Assembly: GCA_009768925.2 (NCBI GenBank)
Contig: VHIT02000014.1
Coordinates: forward strand, 40,081-104,080
Length of the DNA stretch: 64,000 nt
From: Cryptosporidium bovis
Lineage: Eukaryota; Apicomplexa; Conoidasida; Eucoccidiorida; Cryptosporidiidae
Reading direction: 5' to 3'
The first letter of the stretch is position 1. Each line of letters starts with the position of its first letter. Position numbers and translations under genes: made by a program. Positions 10,193-20,913 of this stretch are shown one piece after another. The notes below the pieces were generated by a model, which searched no databases, had not been told where the DNA came from, and was given only the letters and a program-made list of their open reading frames with translations.

Positions 10193-11081
10193 TAATCTAA
10201 AGAAAAACTAGGGTACGCATGTATATTTGGATATTTTGTGCCTATTATGTACAGTAACTTCGAAATGAAAATTTTTGGCCCTTGAAGTGACTTATAGGTG
10301 ATGGTTTCTCTTTTTCGGAGCCACTATTTTTATCTTGTGGAACGACGTTATTTTTAGATATCACATTTGTTCACTTTCCGATCTTCAGTAGGGATCGAGA
10401 CACAAACATAGGAGGTTTTATTTTGTCCAATGACTAGTTTTGTACTTAGGACATTAAACTGGCATACTTGTCTAATGATCTCTAGATAATAGTCGTTACT
10501 TTTCTTTCCATGACTAGTCGTTGATGAATTTAGAAGGCGTAGACACCGTTATTACCACTCATGTCTAGATCTCTCACTTACTTCCTTGGAGAGACGAGGG
10601 GCAAAAACAAGGAGAGGGCTTGTACTGGAGGGGCTGAGAAGGGGGTTTTGTGGGTTTGCTCTGTAAGAAAACCCAGGAGTAGTACAGAGTTGAATAGTAT
10701 TTGTTGGTGTACCTGCATCAAGATTCATGTTATAGGCACAAGGGATGGTTGTGTTCACGTAGATGATGTTGTCGCTTTGTTCGGGCCGCACCCGTCCCCT
10801 TTTTGTTATGGAATGGTATAATATTGAAAGGCCTAGACTTATTGGAAGGTTCAGCGTTGGACCCAAAACGGTTTTTTCAAGTAATGATTTTGTGCAAGGC
10901 TTATAAACAACTAATTTTGAGCTCTTAAGTTATAATTCAAAGAAAGAAACATAATACTATAATTAATGTAAATGCCGATCCGATTTGTTAAAAATTATTT
11001 TTCGTTTATCTGCTTTGCATACAGAAACAACATATGGGAAAAGAATACGGCTTTGAAGTTTAATTCGATTTTCTCCTCTAC
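10193..11081. other. Intergenic, AP2 3' side; GC-elevated block
   Basis: This region lies between two convergent genes. Two overlapping open frames on opposite strands (about 10552-10866) have no domain-like content and are taken as chance openings in a less AT-rich block (about 10,560-10,810). A 9-base direct repeat, ATGACTAGT, occurs at 10430 and 10510. It may hold 3' UTRs or a non-coding transcript; I see no recognisable RNA. Confidence 0.5.
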
Positions 11082-13754
11082 TTAGTTATATATGTTCCCT
11101 GAATCAGCATCTATTTTTGCTGAATTTTGAGAGGGAGAGGCTTTTGGAGAGCAGCATGGCTTTATCTCGTTCAAGTCACCAATATTATGATTGGTAGTTT
11201 CGAGATCGTCCTTTTTTTTATCGCTACTTGTTCCCTTCGTATTAATTTCAAGATCAACTCCCGTTGAGTCTTTTCTTCTCCTCTTTTTGGTTGTACTACC
11301 AATTGAGGTTTTAGAGTCGATTTCGACCTTAGGTCTTCTAATTGTAATGCTCGTGAGGCTTCTATATTTGTATTTTAATTGAAGAAGCTTGATTTGATTT
11401 AAAAAATATCTATGGGGAATGTCCTTTATCTTCTGACCCTCGAATGCAATGTTAGAGAATCGTTTTAAAATATAACCTTTAATCATTTGTTCAAGTCCCC
11501 TTGTTCCGTTCACAGGTAAGCCATCTTGCTCCTTTTGAACCGTTTTTACCATCAAATTTGCAGATGATATGTCCTTATAAACAAGTCTTAGCCTGTTAAT
11601 GCCGTGAATATATTCCAAAAGAGAAATACCAAAATCGAATACTAAATCACAGTCAATTGCTTTCATACTCTGTAGTGTAAATTCATTTGTTTTAGAAGAT
11701 GATTTTGATTTCTCCTGTGACACATTATTTTCGTTCTGAGAGGAATTTGCTGTTGGGTTGTTTTGCGTACTCGAATTGTTATCGGTTAACTGAGAAGCAC
11801 TAATTTCCTCGTTTTCCTCCTGAGAATTCTGATCCTCGCTCTTTAAATCAATTAAGGTTAATGTAGATCCAAGTTTCCGTGTATCGGAGTCATTTACAAT
11901 TGTATCTTGAGATGTCTCTATTGCAATTGTATTTGAATTTAACACCGTTTCTGTTTTATTTATTGCAGAATCATCTCTTTCTTTTAGTGAATTATTACTA
12001 GAACTTATTTGGGAATTATATTGAGAAATTGAATTCAGTATTTGTTTTACGTATTCAGGGGACTTGTTTTTTATGCTTGGATAGTTTATTATTGATTCAT
12101 AAGCATTTAGGTCAAGTTGATACAAAACTTCCTGATTGTGATTTAATACAAGCCTTAGCCATTTAATTCTAAAATTATCATATTTAGTCAGTAAATTAGC
12201 TATTGCAGAAGAATCCCCTTGAGATAGATTAATCTGCTTCTTTTTGTTATGCATTGGAACAGTTGCATTTAATGCTTGCCATATCACTTGGATTAACTTA
12301 GAGTCAAAAGGTACTACCTCGTAACTAGGATATATTGTTGTAAATAAAGACGGTATTTTGCAAAGTATTGGGTCTTTCTCAATTGTGTTAATTAATATAT
12401 CTATAGAATCTTGGATTTCTGGATCAATTGAGTCTTTCTCGATCTTAAAATTGCCATTCTTATTATAATAACTCTTGCATTTAGTATATGCCTCAGATAT
12501 TCGCTTCAGTTTTTCATTTAAAGACTTAAACCAATGTGAAACTACTTTTGGAGTGCGTTGAGGAAACAGATACTTTGAACTCGAATTTATTTCTTTAGCA
12601 ACAGGAGTTGATAAATCAACTGTTTCCTGGGAAAATGAAAGTGTGTCACCATAATTTAAATCAACAATAGGTGTTTGTGCAATATTTGCCGACTGATCAG
12701 AGGATAAATCCCTATTAATTGTTGTATTCTTTGGAGAATAATATGTCCAACAGTCAGTTCTAAGTTGAATAAGTAGCTTTAATATTTGATTATTAAGTAT
12801 TTCACGCATTGAAACACTCTTTTTTGACTCTTCACCGGAAGAAATATCTGAATCTTTGTTGGTATCATCTAATTCATTAGATGTATTTGAATCGGACTCA
12901 TAGTAGAAATCAATAAGGTCTCCTTGTGGATTATTATCGCAGCAAAAGGCATTTGGATCATTATAGTCCGCATATATTAACTCAGACGTTTGAATTGAAT
13001 TTGAACCAAATGAATCATCGTTTCCATTGTCATTTCTATTATAAAGATCGTCTAGTGATAAACCTAAGTCACCAACCATCTCAGAATCGTCGATAAAATC
13101 ATCGAAAACATCATAATAGTCCTCTTTACTCCTGTTTCCACCATTTCCACCTGTCATTGTCATAGGATTGAAGTAATACTCCCTAGGGTCACATAAGAGG
13201 CCCTGTTTTGAGAGTCTCGTTGACATTTCATGAACTCTTTTTCTAAGTACATTCTCACTCACAGCAATTGATTCGTTTTTAGTACTCGATTTAATAGTAT
13301 CCAAAAAGCTTGTTATATCTTTGTATGTCCTTTCGTTATCTTCATTTTCATAATTCTCAATTTCACAATCCTCTGTTTTCTCCTTTATTATTTTGTTCCA
13401 AATCTTCTTGCCATCAGAAATTTTTTTCTCCACTACATTATCCTCGCCATACACATCAATACATATGTCTCTGAAAGATATTAGTGTTGGTAACTGAATA
13501 TGCTTATCTAGTATTTCATTGTATATATACTTTATTGTTTCCTTTGGAACTTCGAGCACCAACTTTAAGCCCCTCTCAAATCTAAAAGAATCAACAATGG
13601 ACTGATAATCACTCTCGTCATCTTCATCATCTCCAACTACACTTGTGTCATCTTCCATTATTTTTTCTTCTAAACAATTTGTATTCTCAATTTCTCCCAA
13701 TACATTATTATTGTCGAGCAATTTATCATCATTTAGAGTAGAATTTATTAACAT
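11082..13754 (-). CDS. Ubinuclein/HPC2-like protein (HIRA-complex candidate)
   Basis: I start this gene at the ATG giving MLINSTLNDD (890 residues), because the upstream extension of the frame opens only at a TTG. About residues 205-245 contain 'YYDVFDDFIDDSEMVGDL', which closely matches the Hpc2-related (HRD) core of ubinucleins, the part that binds the HIRA histone H3.3 chaperone. The preceding segment ('EVPKETIKYIYNEILDKH...') and two large helical, lysine-rich regions (about 440-600 and 735-820) fit a ubinuclein middle-domain layout, separated by Ser/Asn/Gln-rich linkers. The C-terminus has a basic 'TTKKRRRKDS' nuclear-localisation-like stretch. Role in nucleosome assembly is inferred from the HRD-like motif alone. 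A CTGGCGCCAG palindrome lies 112 bp upstream. Confidence 0.6.
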   Translation of the reverse strand: MLINSTLNDDKLLDNNNVLGEIENTNCLEEKIMEDDTSVVGDDEDDESDYQSIVDSFRFERGLKLVLEVPKETIKYIYNEILDKHIQLPTLISFRDICIDVYGEDNVVEKKISDGKKIWNKIIKEKTEDCEIENYENEDNERTYKDITSFLDTIKSSTKNESIAVSENVLRKRVHEMSTRLSKQGLLCDPREYYFNPMTMTGGNGGNRSKEDYYDVFDDFIDDSEMVGDLGLSLDDLYNRNDNGNDDSFGSNSIQTSELIYADYNDPNAFCCDNNPQGDLIDFYYESDSNTSNELDDTNKDSDISSGEESKKSVSMREILNNQILKLLIQLRTDCWTYYSPKNTTINRDLSSDQSANIAQTPIVDLNYGDTLSFSQETVDLSTPVAKEINSSSKYLFPQRTPKVVSHWFKSLNEKLKRISEAYTKCKSYYNKNGNFKIEKDSIDPEIQDSIDILINTIEKDPILCKIPSLFTTIYPSYEVVPFDSKLIQVIWQALNATVPMHNKKKQINLSQGDSSAIANLLTKYDNFRIKWLRLVLNHNQEVLYQLDLNAYESIINYPSIKNKSPEYVKQILNSISQYNSQISSSNNSLKERDDSAINKTETVLNSNTIAIETSQDTIVNDSDTRKLGSTLTLIDLKSEDQNSQEENEEISASQLTDNNSSTQNNPTANSSQNENNVSQEKSKSSSKTNEFTLQSMKAIDCDLVFDFGISLLEYIHGINRLRLVYKDISSANLMVKTVQKEQDGLPVNGTRGLEQMIKGYILKRFSNIAFEGQKIKDIPHRYFLNQIKLLQLKYKYRSLTSITIRRPKVEIDSKTSIGSTTKKRRRKDSTGVDLEINTKGTSSDKKKDDLETTNHNIGDLNEIKPCCSPKASPSQNSAKIDADSGNIYN

Positions 13755-14261
13755 CACTGATGTGTGTATCGTATCATCTATAATTGTGAGAGAGATCAAA
13801 ACTAGAACAGGGTGTTTACTATTTTACCTTATTTACTTCAAGTTTGCTGCAACGAAATTGGGACTGGCGCCAGTACAACGACCTTCAAGAACGTGGAGCA
13901 TGCCTCTAAACATTTTCAAGTCGACATAAGAAAACACCGCATAAGTAGCTAGTCAGTTGAATAAACCGATCAAAATAACAAAACAAGACTAAATATAAAT
14001 TAATTGAGCTTATAGATTACCTATTTTAGAGGGCTTAGTAAAAACAAATCCAGAAATACAACCAGCTTAACCTGGACTTGTTTTGGAATAAGACAATCAA
14101 ATATTAATTTAGCTTGATTGGCTTACAATTTTAAACCTTAGAATGGATAATTCAAGTGCCATTACTACTGCAAAAGAACTAAAACGGCTTAATGTTTACA
14201 AGATAGCAACAGAATCTAAAATAGCCACAAATCATTTGATCGTTTGAGAAGGAAAAACAAT
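13755..14261. other. Intergenic, promoter of ubinuclein-like gene
   Basis: This region contains the 5' flank of the minus-strand gene, including the palindrome at 13864-13873, and the 3' flank of the CDT2-like gene. A 34-codon plus-strand frame at 14143-14247 is the only open frame of note and is not strong enough to call. Confidence 0.5.
13864..13873. promoter_or_regulatory. CTGGCGCCAG palindrome, E2F-like site
   Basis: This perfect 10-base palindrome has its GGCGCC core at 13866-13871, 112 bp upstream of the ubinuclein-like ATG. Sequence and spacing match other GGCGCC sites in this window. Confidence 0.5.
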
Positions 14262-16649
14262 CTAATTTGTAGGTGAAAGCTCAGCGGAACTATTGTTTGT
14301 GGTGCTTGCCTCTATATTTTTCTTGGCACGAACCCAGCTATCCAATCTCCGCTGTTTAAATCCCTTATTCTCCTCCTCAGAAGAGTATTCATTAACTCTA
14401 TCATACATACACTTATCTGAAAATGCATCCTGGCATTTGGTTATGTCTCTTGAATTAGAATTAGTAGTTACCTTGTCATAATCTCGTATTTCAGTGAAAA
14501 TCTCGATTGAATTTAAACTTGGACTTCCGTTGACTTCCTCATTTGACTGAGAAAGAGGGATGTGAATTATTTTCCTAGACGTATTATCTTTTGAGGAATC
14601 AGTATACTCATCATAGACATTGTTCTTTTCACTTTTAATAGAATTAGTGTTGTCAAATGATTTTGGTGTCATTAAACTTTCCTGCGACTGACTTATATAG
14701 CCACATTGTCCTCTATGTGGAGCAGGATACCCAACACTGTCTTGAGAAGAACCTGAGAATGGAATACTCCTCCTAAAGGGCGTTTTTTCAACATGTTCAC
14801 CTATTAGACCTGAACTACCCTTTAAGCCGTCAGAATTAGAAATAGGTTCTTTCTCAGATAAACTAAGGTTACCTAACGTTAAAAACCCCGTTTTATTTTC
14901 CTTCAGTGAATTCGAGGAGTCATTATTAGTTGAATTTGTAATTTCAGCATCATCGTTTGCAACCTTTTTGACTCCAACTTCCGCCCCGGTAATACTCCCT
15001 CTGGTGGGTTTTGGTATCGGAACTGAGAGAGAAGATGACAAAGAAAGTTGATTTAATGCCTCTGAATCACCTTCAAAAGAACCACTAAAAGACAGAGATT
15101 CACCCGATACCCACTGAGATTTTAATTTTTCACCATTCTTATTGCATTTCATACCACAATCCATGGGTAGAGGTCCCTTTTGGGATAAATCAGAAAAGTC
15201 CGGCATAGCAGATTTTCTGAAGTTAACTTGAAAATCTTTATTATCAAAAACTTTTAAATACCCCGATTTTGTCCCAACCAAAAAATTTGAGCAGTATTCT
15301 TTCCCCACATCAAAAACTTTCCCCAATTGCTTTTTGAGACCTTTGAGCGGGAAAATGTGTGACAAACTTGAAATATTATATATTTTCTTCCATTCAATAC
15401 ATTGAAATTCGGGAAATTCGTCGGCATTCCCACTTTTATGTATAAAATAAGGTTCTAACTTCTTACTTAAGTCTGAAATATCGAAAACACTGATAATGTT
15501 TCCTGAGTTTGATGGAGTTGCAATCCAATTTCCAAAACAAGAAATTGATGGTTTTTGACTTGAGTCAGCAAGTTCGCATTTTTCCTCTGGGAATAATTTG
15601 TTCATGTCAATAACAAGAGGCTTCACTCCCTTTTCTAATGAAAGAATGTCAGATATGTTGTAAACATAAATAGTTCCATCCCTTGTTCTCACACCTAATT
15701 TGTTGTAACTGTCGTCTACATCCATCCATATTATTCCCCTTAATTCGCTATTATCTGTTTTATCGTCCTCCATTTGGGGGGAAAATTTGTGAATATAATT
15801 ATCCTCCGAATTAGTGTTTGACAGCTTTCTAATATCCCAAATTTTGATGTATCCGTCAGAACTGCCACATGTTGAAATGTAGTTTAATTGACTTAAAAAA
15901 TTTACTGCACTAATAGATAAATTTTTTTTGCCTATAAGTCTCTCACGGGATTGACTTTTTTTTATTAAATTTGTTTTTTTATTTGGTTCGTGAATACCAA
16001 ATAATTCTATTTTCGGGACTAAATTTATCTTCTCAATATTTTTAAATGTGTTGGTATCAATTATATTATTTTTTCTAAGCATGTCAATTGAACAGTCTTT
16101 ACTTTGACCTGAATTAAATTTACCACTTGAGCAAAGAGAAGCTTTTTTGTTGAAATATCTGTTATCAAATATGAAAAAATTACCATCATTTCCAACAGTA
16201 GCCAGTAATGATGCATTTTCCGAAGAAAGAGAGAATTTTTTAACCCACTCTTTGTGAGCTCTTATTTTGCAACTCTCATTTTCCTGTTCTAAGTCAAACT
16301 TCACGATAAAACTATCTGTTGAAGATGTATATATATATCTTTCTATTGCGTCTGATTCAAAGTCTAATTTTTGAAATTTTACTTCAGTTATTGAATTGTT
16401 GTGTAATCTTCTAGAAAAAAGCCTTGTGTGCCTTTTTTCAGCGTCCTCAGCTAGAGAGTTTTCCATGTGAAATATTTTGTACAAAGTCAAGAAACCTCCA
16501 GTGTCACCAACAGATATTAAGTTTCCTTCAAGTAGATTTCGTGAATAATTAATTGTTAATGGAATTCCCAACTCGTGATATATTAGACTACTATTGTATT
16601 GATGTGCATGTCCGCCTTCTAAATGAAATTCCAATTCAAAAGCATCCAT
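14262..16649 (-). CDS. CDT2/DTL-like WD40 substrate receptor
   Basis: The 795-residue protein has an N-terminal WD40 propeller (about residues 30-470) and a long Ser/Thr/Asn-rich tail. Blades show 'LLATVGNDGNFFIFDNR' and 'YISTCGSSDGYIKIWDIRK'. The latter ends in WDxR, the box by which DCAF proteins contact DDB1. Blade order and spacing, with a large insertion before the WDIRK blade, resemble CDT2/Denticleless, which targets CDT1 and other PCNA-bound proteins to CRL4 ubiquitin ligase in S phase. The tail contains several S/T-P sites and, at about 766-773, 'QRRLDSWV', which resembles a PCNA-interacting PIP box (Q-x-x-L-x-x-aromatic). A GGCGCC site lies 118 bp upstream, consistent with cell-cycle control. 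The WD40 call is certain; the CDT2 assignment is probable. Confidence 0.65.
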   Translation of the reverse strand: MDAFELEFHLEGGHAHQYNSSLIYHELGIPLTINYSRNLLEGNLISVGDTGGFLTLYKIFHMENSLAEDAEKRHTRLFSRRLHNNSITEVKFQKLDFESDAIERYIYTSSTDSFIVKFDLEQENESCKIRAHKEWVKKFSLSSENASLLATVGNDGNFFIFDNRYFNKKASLCSSGKFNSGQSKDCSIDMLRKNNIIDTNTFKNIEKINLVPKIELFGIHEPNKKTNLIKKSQSRERLIGKKNLSISAVNFLSQLNYISTCGSSDGYIKIWDIRKLSNTNSEDNYIHKFSPQMEDDKTDNSELRGIIWMDVDDSYNKLGVRTRDGTIYVYNISDILSLEKGVKPLVIDMNKLFPEEKCELADSSQKPSISCFGNWIATPSNSGNIISVFDISDLSKKLEPYFIHKSGNADEFPEFQCIEWKKIYNISSLSHIFPLKGLKKQLGKVFDVGKEYCSNFLVGTKSGYLKVFDNKDFQVNFRKSAMPDFSDLSQKGPLPMDCGMKCNKNGEKLKSQWVSGESLSFSGSFEGDSEALNQLSLSSSLSVPIPKPTRGSITGAEVGVKKVANDDAEITNSTNNDSSNSLKENKTGFLTLGNLSLSEKEPISNSDGLKGSSGLIGEHVEKTPFRRSIPFSGSSQDSVGYPAPHRGQCGYISQSQESLMTPKSFDNTNSIKSEKNNVYDEYTDSSKDNTSRKIIHIPLSQSNEEVNGSPSLNSIEIFTEIRDYDKVTTNSNSRDITKCQDAFSDKCMYDRVNEYSSEEENKGFKQRRLDSWVRAKKNIEASTTNNSSAELSPTN

Positions 16650-16766
16650 CTTTCAGCGAAAATAATATATTTCAAACTTAACTACATATTTCATTAATGC
16701 TTTCAAATTATTCGCTCAAATATATTATTGTGGCCTTTACAAAATAGCATGTTGTTTGAACAAAAT

Positions 16767-16772
16767 GGCGCC
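16767..16772. promoter_or_regulatory. GGCGCC E2F-like site
   Basis: Sequence AATGGCGCCGAT, 118 bp upstream of the CDT2-like ATG. An E2F-type site before a replication-licensing regulator is biologically sensible, but binding is inferred. Confidence 0.5.
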
Positions 16773-16823
16773 GATGCTTATTTTCATGTTATTCAGGCAT
16801 CTACAGAAAAAACTTAAAACTAA

Positions 16824-19800
16824 CTATACTCTTTCTATAATCTCTTCCTCTAGTTCACTATGGCTATAAACATATTCTTCTATTTGAATTTTATCGGTAT
16901 TTTTATGTTGCTCCTCTTTAATACAATTCGAGTTTGAAATTATAGAACCCTTTTTATCGCTGTTACTATTTCTACTAAAGCTTGACAGTATAGAGCTTTT
17001 TTCGTTTAGAGGAACAAGTGTGCCTGATCTTAGCTGTGTCGAAGAAATACTACTTGGAATCCCGCTCTCTATAGTAACTAGCTTGTTTATGAAATCATTG
17101 ACTTTAACAGAAAGTTGATACTTGTTTTTTCTCTTTGAGTCTGATTTTTTTAAACTATTTACAGAGTGATACATGGAGGTGGGGTTTCTTCCTCCAGATA
17201 AGAAGATCATTGCATGCCTTATTTGCCCGTTAGACCATCCCAATTTTAACTTTTTTACCATTGAGGTGAATGTGCTCAGATCTATTCCAGTTGATGAAGC
17301 TGTATTTACTCCAAAATTTGATTCGAGATAGTTTAATATAATTGATACATCAAGTTCTCCCATAAAATGTTGTTGAATCGCGTGATAGCAAATAGAGAAT
17401 TCTGATTCATTTAATATACCATCATTATCAAAATCAAAAACAGTTAAAAGTTCTTTAGCGTGTTCAGATGAGTAATAGAGACCTTCAGAAATTAAAAAGT
17501 ATTTAATTGTGTGCTCATCAATACCTGATTTATTCACTATCGTCTATTAAGTTTAATATGGTTAGTTATTAATGTTAAAATAACTATTAATATTTAATAA
17601 AACTTACTTGTGTTTTTATGGGTGCATTGTTAATTAAAAAATTCATCGTGTTTCTGCATCTAACCTGAAGTTCCCAAGGTGCGGTTTTTGCAACAATACT
17701 ATACTTTCTTCTTTGTAGTTCTTTGTCTTCTTCATTCCCTCTTGTGAACAGGTAAATAAAACTGTAAAATCTCAAAGATTCGGAAATTTGTGCAATTCTT
17801 TGAATATTTTGAGTCTTTTGTATTGATATTACTTGTTCAAGTACTAGTTTATCTGCCATTTGGCCTACGGAGGTACACAATAATATGGGATATAGTATAA
17901 AAGGAAGGCACATATTTTGTAGTATAAAAATACACCAAATGGATACGGTAACTAGTTGGAACTCCTTAAACCAAAGTTCTTTTTGAAGATAAGAGAGATG
18001 AATGACTATTGAAATGAGAATGTGTTGGAGAAAATAAGAAGCTTGAAACCATCTCAACAATATATTCGGCCCATTCTTTTTAAAGAAAAATAAGTCATCA
18101 TGAAGAGTTGGATTATTTGTTCCAAATAATTTATTATATATGTATCTATACAATCTTTTAAGGAACGAGGATGATTCTTTAATATCACAATCGCCTAAAT
18201 AATTGGTTTCAAATGTGCCTTGTGCAATTAAATTACCAGGTTGAGTTGATAATTGAAAATAACCACCACTTCTTGACATTGATTCTTTTTTTTTAGATAA
18301 TTTAGCGTTGCGTATTTTGTACCTAGGCATTATTTTTTCATACTCTATTTCTTGTTGAGGTATTCCAATATCAAGACTGTATTTCATTTTAAGATACTCT
18401 AATACATCCTTTGGTTGGAGATTTCTTTTTATTATCCATGATTCAAGCCATATAACCAATGAAAACCCAAATAATACAACAGAAATATAAAAACAAATCA
18501 TAGGTTCGGAAAAATAATGTTTTGTATTGTTAAAAGCAACAATATTGTAATGATAATTATAAATACATAGCCAAGAGATTATATTAACAGTAAAAGCAAA
18601 TACCAATGTCGTAATCGGAATTCGAATTAGTGACACTGCCAAAATCAATAATTTTGCTCTTAAATATTCTGTAAAGTATACACCGGCTACTAATAAAACT
18701 GTTGGGTCTGCTAAAGAAATTAACCATGAATTATTTTGACATTCTAACGATGAACAAGTGTCGCCGCTAACGTTTGAACTAAACGAGCCATAATTATCAT
18801 AAGTTGCTATCTCGTCCATGAAATCATATCGTAAGGACACAAAATGAGCTTTCATATACGTCAGTAAAAATTGGTTGGGCCAATCCCGTATATTGTTAAA
18901 AAAAAGAGAAAATTTCTCTGAAATTTGTCCTCTCCATGTCAATGGAATATTACTTGCCTTTCTAATTTGCTTTTTCTTCCTTGATGAAACGCTATCTCTC
19001 TTTGACTTTGTATTACTGGTGTTATTTGGTTTGTTTCCCAACTCGATGCTATCATTAAATTGTGAAACCCTAATATCATCCTCAACAATGGAAATATCCC
19101 CTTCTTCTCTTTCAGAGCACGAACTTAAACTACTATTAATATCCGTGCACTGTTCTATATCAACCTCGGATGAATAATTCATAACTTCATTCTTTTCAAC
19201 ATCAATTAGGCGATCAGTTTCAATTTGTCCCCTTTCACTTAAACTTCCGTTCTTACTTAAGGGTAACTTATAACTTGAAATACTTCCACAACCTTGTAGT
19301 ACTGTAATGGGGATATTCTCTTGAATTGAACCTTTATTCTCACTCGCTGTTACATTAGAACCATTTTTTCCTAATTCACCCAACAATTTCTGAATGTCAC
19401 TGTTGTTATTTCCGTTGCTATAATAATCTCGGCAGTCTGATGTCTTTTTTTTCCTTATTTTTCCTAAACTAAACATATTTTTGAGAGTATATATTGACTT
19501 TATCAGTGATCCTACATCAGTACTATCTGCATATCTAATCCATTTCTCTAAAAACTTGACTGAAGCAGTAAATAATAACACGAAAACACAATACCAAGAA
19601 AATGTTAATATAACTATCGCCAATATATTATTAAATTCTTTTGTTAAATTTTCAGTCGTCCATACTTTTGAGTTATTTATTATAGCATCATCTATTTTAG
19701 TAGCAATGTTATTTATGATAGTCTTATTTGAATAATTTAACATTATTTTCTCACAGTATTCTCTTATAAGATCAATTAATCTTGAAGTAAGCAAGCAATA

Positions 19801-20244
19801 AGAGATAGCAAGAGACAAAAATATACATGTTGCCTGACGAAATACTGTATCCATTACTGTTTGAAGAAAAAAATCATTTTTAAGCCTGATTCTTTCAACA
19901 ACACAATCTCTTACTATAAAAGTTGAAAATATTGATATTATTATTAATATTCCAGCAAGTATGAAGTATATACTTCTTGACGAGTATCTATCATCTTTAA
20001 CTATATGCGACTTATCGTATTTTTTGTCTATTTCAGTATCATCAAAGTTTTCCACTGTATTCGAAGTTTCAGTTTTATTTTCTATAGTATAATCCTTCAT
20101 ATGTGTTGTTTTAACAATATCTAGTGGTAAGCCTTCACCTCCATTCTCATATTTAAAAACTTCACTTGTTATCTCTGAGTTGGTGAAAGTATAATTAAAT
20201 AATAGTATTAACACAAAAAAAAACGAAATATCAAATTTAAACAT
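16824..20244 (-). CDS. MLO-like multi-span membrane protein with EF-hand (2 exons)
   Basis: I join exon 1 (20244-17608) to exon 2 (17543-16824) across a 64-base intron with GTAAGT and AG ends. Both reading frames continue in phase 0, giving 1,118 residues. Neither piece makes sense alone: exon 2 has no ATG before its EF-hand. The start is the ATG giving MFKFDISFFFVL, a signal peptide; the frame extends upstream only to a TTG. Spans lie near 91-112, 137-158, 205-230, 515-565, 580-600, 730-750 and 760-785. Spacing, 'AHFVSLRYDFM' after a long cytosolic loop, and 'DDLFFFKKNGP' before the penultimate span resemble MLO proteins (plant seven-span, calmodulin-binding, calcium-channel-linked). Exon 2 adds a canonical EF-hand (about residues 916-927, D-x-D-x-D-G...E) and a Ser-rich tail. 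An unrelated channel family is possible. Confidence 0.6.
17544..17607 (-). other. 64-base intron joining MLO-like and EF-hand exons
   Basis: On the minus strand the donor is GTAAGT after a CAA codon, and the acceptor is TTAATAG before ACG. Removing it fuses two long frames without a shift. If retained, translation stops within a few codons, giving a shorter protein without the EF-hand. Confidence 0.75.
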
Positions 20245-20913
20245 TTTGTTATACTGAATTATTATCTGAGTATTCAAAATTTTAAGTTCATTTGTAATTT
20301 AAACCTGCTTCTGTTTTAATTCAAGGTTTGTTTGAACAACTTCCTGATTGTTTTTAGCTTATCTCAAATACCAAATAACTTAGTCTTCATAAAAAGTGAA
20401 AAAAAGCTCAATACATGAAATAACAATATACATAAGCAAGTTTAACCTAATTATTTTAGTCGAATGTTTTATATATGCAAATATTTAAAAAAATATGTAT
20501 ATATTTTTATTTTTATTATACATTCACTGCATGGTATAATATGGGGGACTACAAAAAGTGTTCGTGTGCAATTTTTTTTCAACGAGTCACATATTTCATT
20601 TTTAACTAATAAAATAGGGAACTTTTCACCAGAATTTTTGTGACTATTTTAAATATTTGGTATTATATACACCAATAAATTATCATCTTATTGTTTTCAA
20701 ACATATTATGCACCTATTCTTTATTTTGCTCACAAGCCTATTTTTCTCTTTACATTTATATTTGTAGAAAATGAGTCACACCGAACTTTTAAAAAAAAGT
20801 TTGGCGCCAAACAAATGCCATTCCATTAATGTTAAAACGGTCACCTAAGTAACTGGAATGATAATAAATATCATGAATAAAGGAAAGTAAATAGTATAGC
20901 ATTAATATATGAG
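20245..20913. other. Divergent intergenic region, MLO-like / POP5
   Basis: This 669 bp AT-rich region separates divergent genes. Apart from the 12-base palindrome at 20800-20811, I see only poly-A/T runs and no coding frame. Confidence 0.55.
20800..20811. promoter_or_regulatory. TTTGGCGCCAAA, consensus E2F-like palindrome
   Basis: This perfect 12-base palindrome is the best match in the window to an E2F/DP consensus (TTTGGCGC on both strands). Its GGCGCC core (20803-20808) ends 106 bp before the POP5 ATG. Confidence 0.6.

Noticed and set aside
10552-10866. Opposed frames of 86 and 104 codons
   Set aside because: Open on both strands over the same bases, with no recognisable motif. Treated as a composition effect and reported only as a possible non-coding block.
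14143-14247. 34-codon plus-strand frame after a TTAG
   Set aside because: Could be a terminal exon, but no upstream exon with compatible phase was found and the length is within chance.
16824-17543. EF-hand segment as a separate gene
   Set aside because: It opens at a GTG and has no ATG before the EF-hand. It joins the upstream membrane protein in phase across a short, well-formed intron.
17608-20244. Mechanosensitive (MscS-type) channel identity
   Set aside because: I considered it because of the EF-hand plus spans, but no MscS beta-domain motif is visible. The span spacing and loop motifs fit MLO better.
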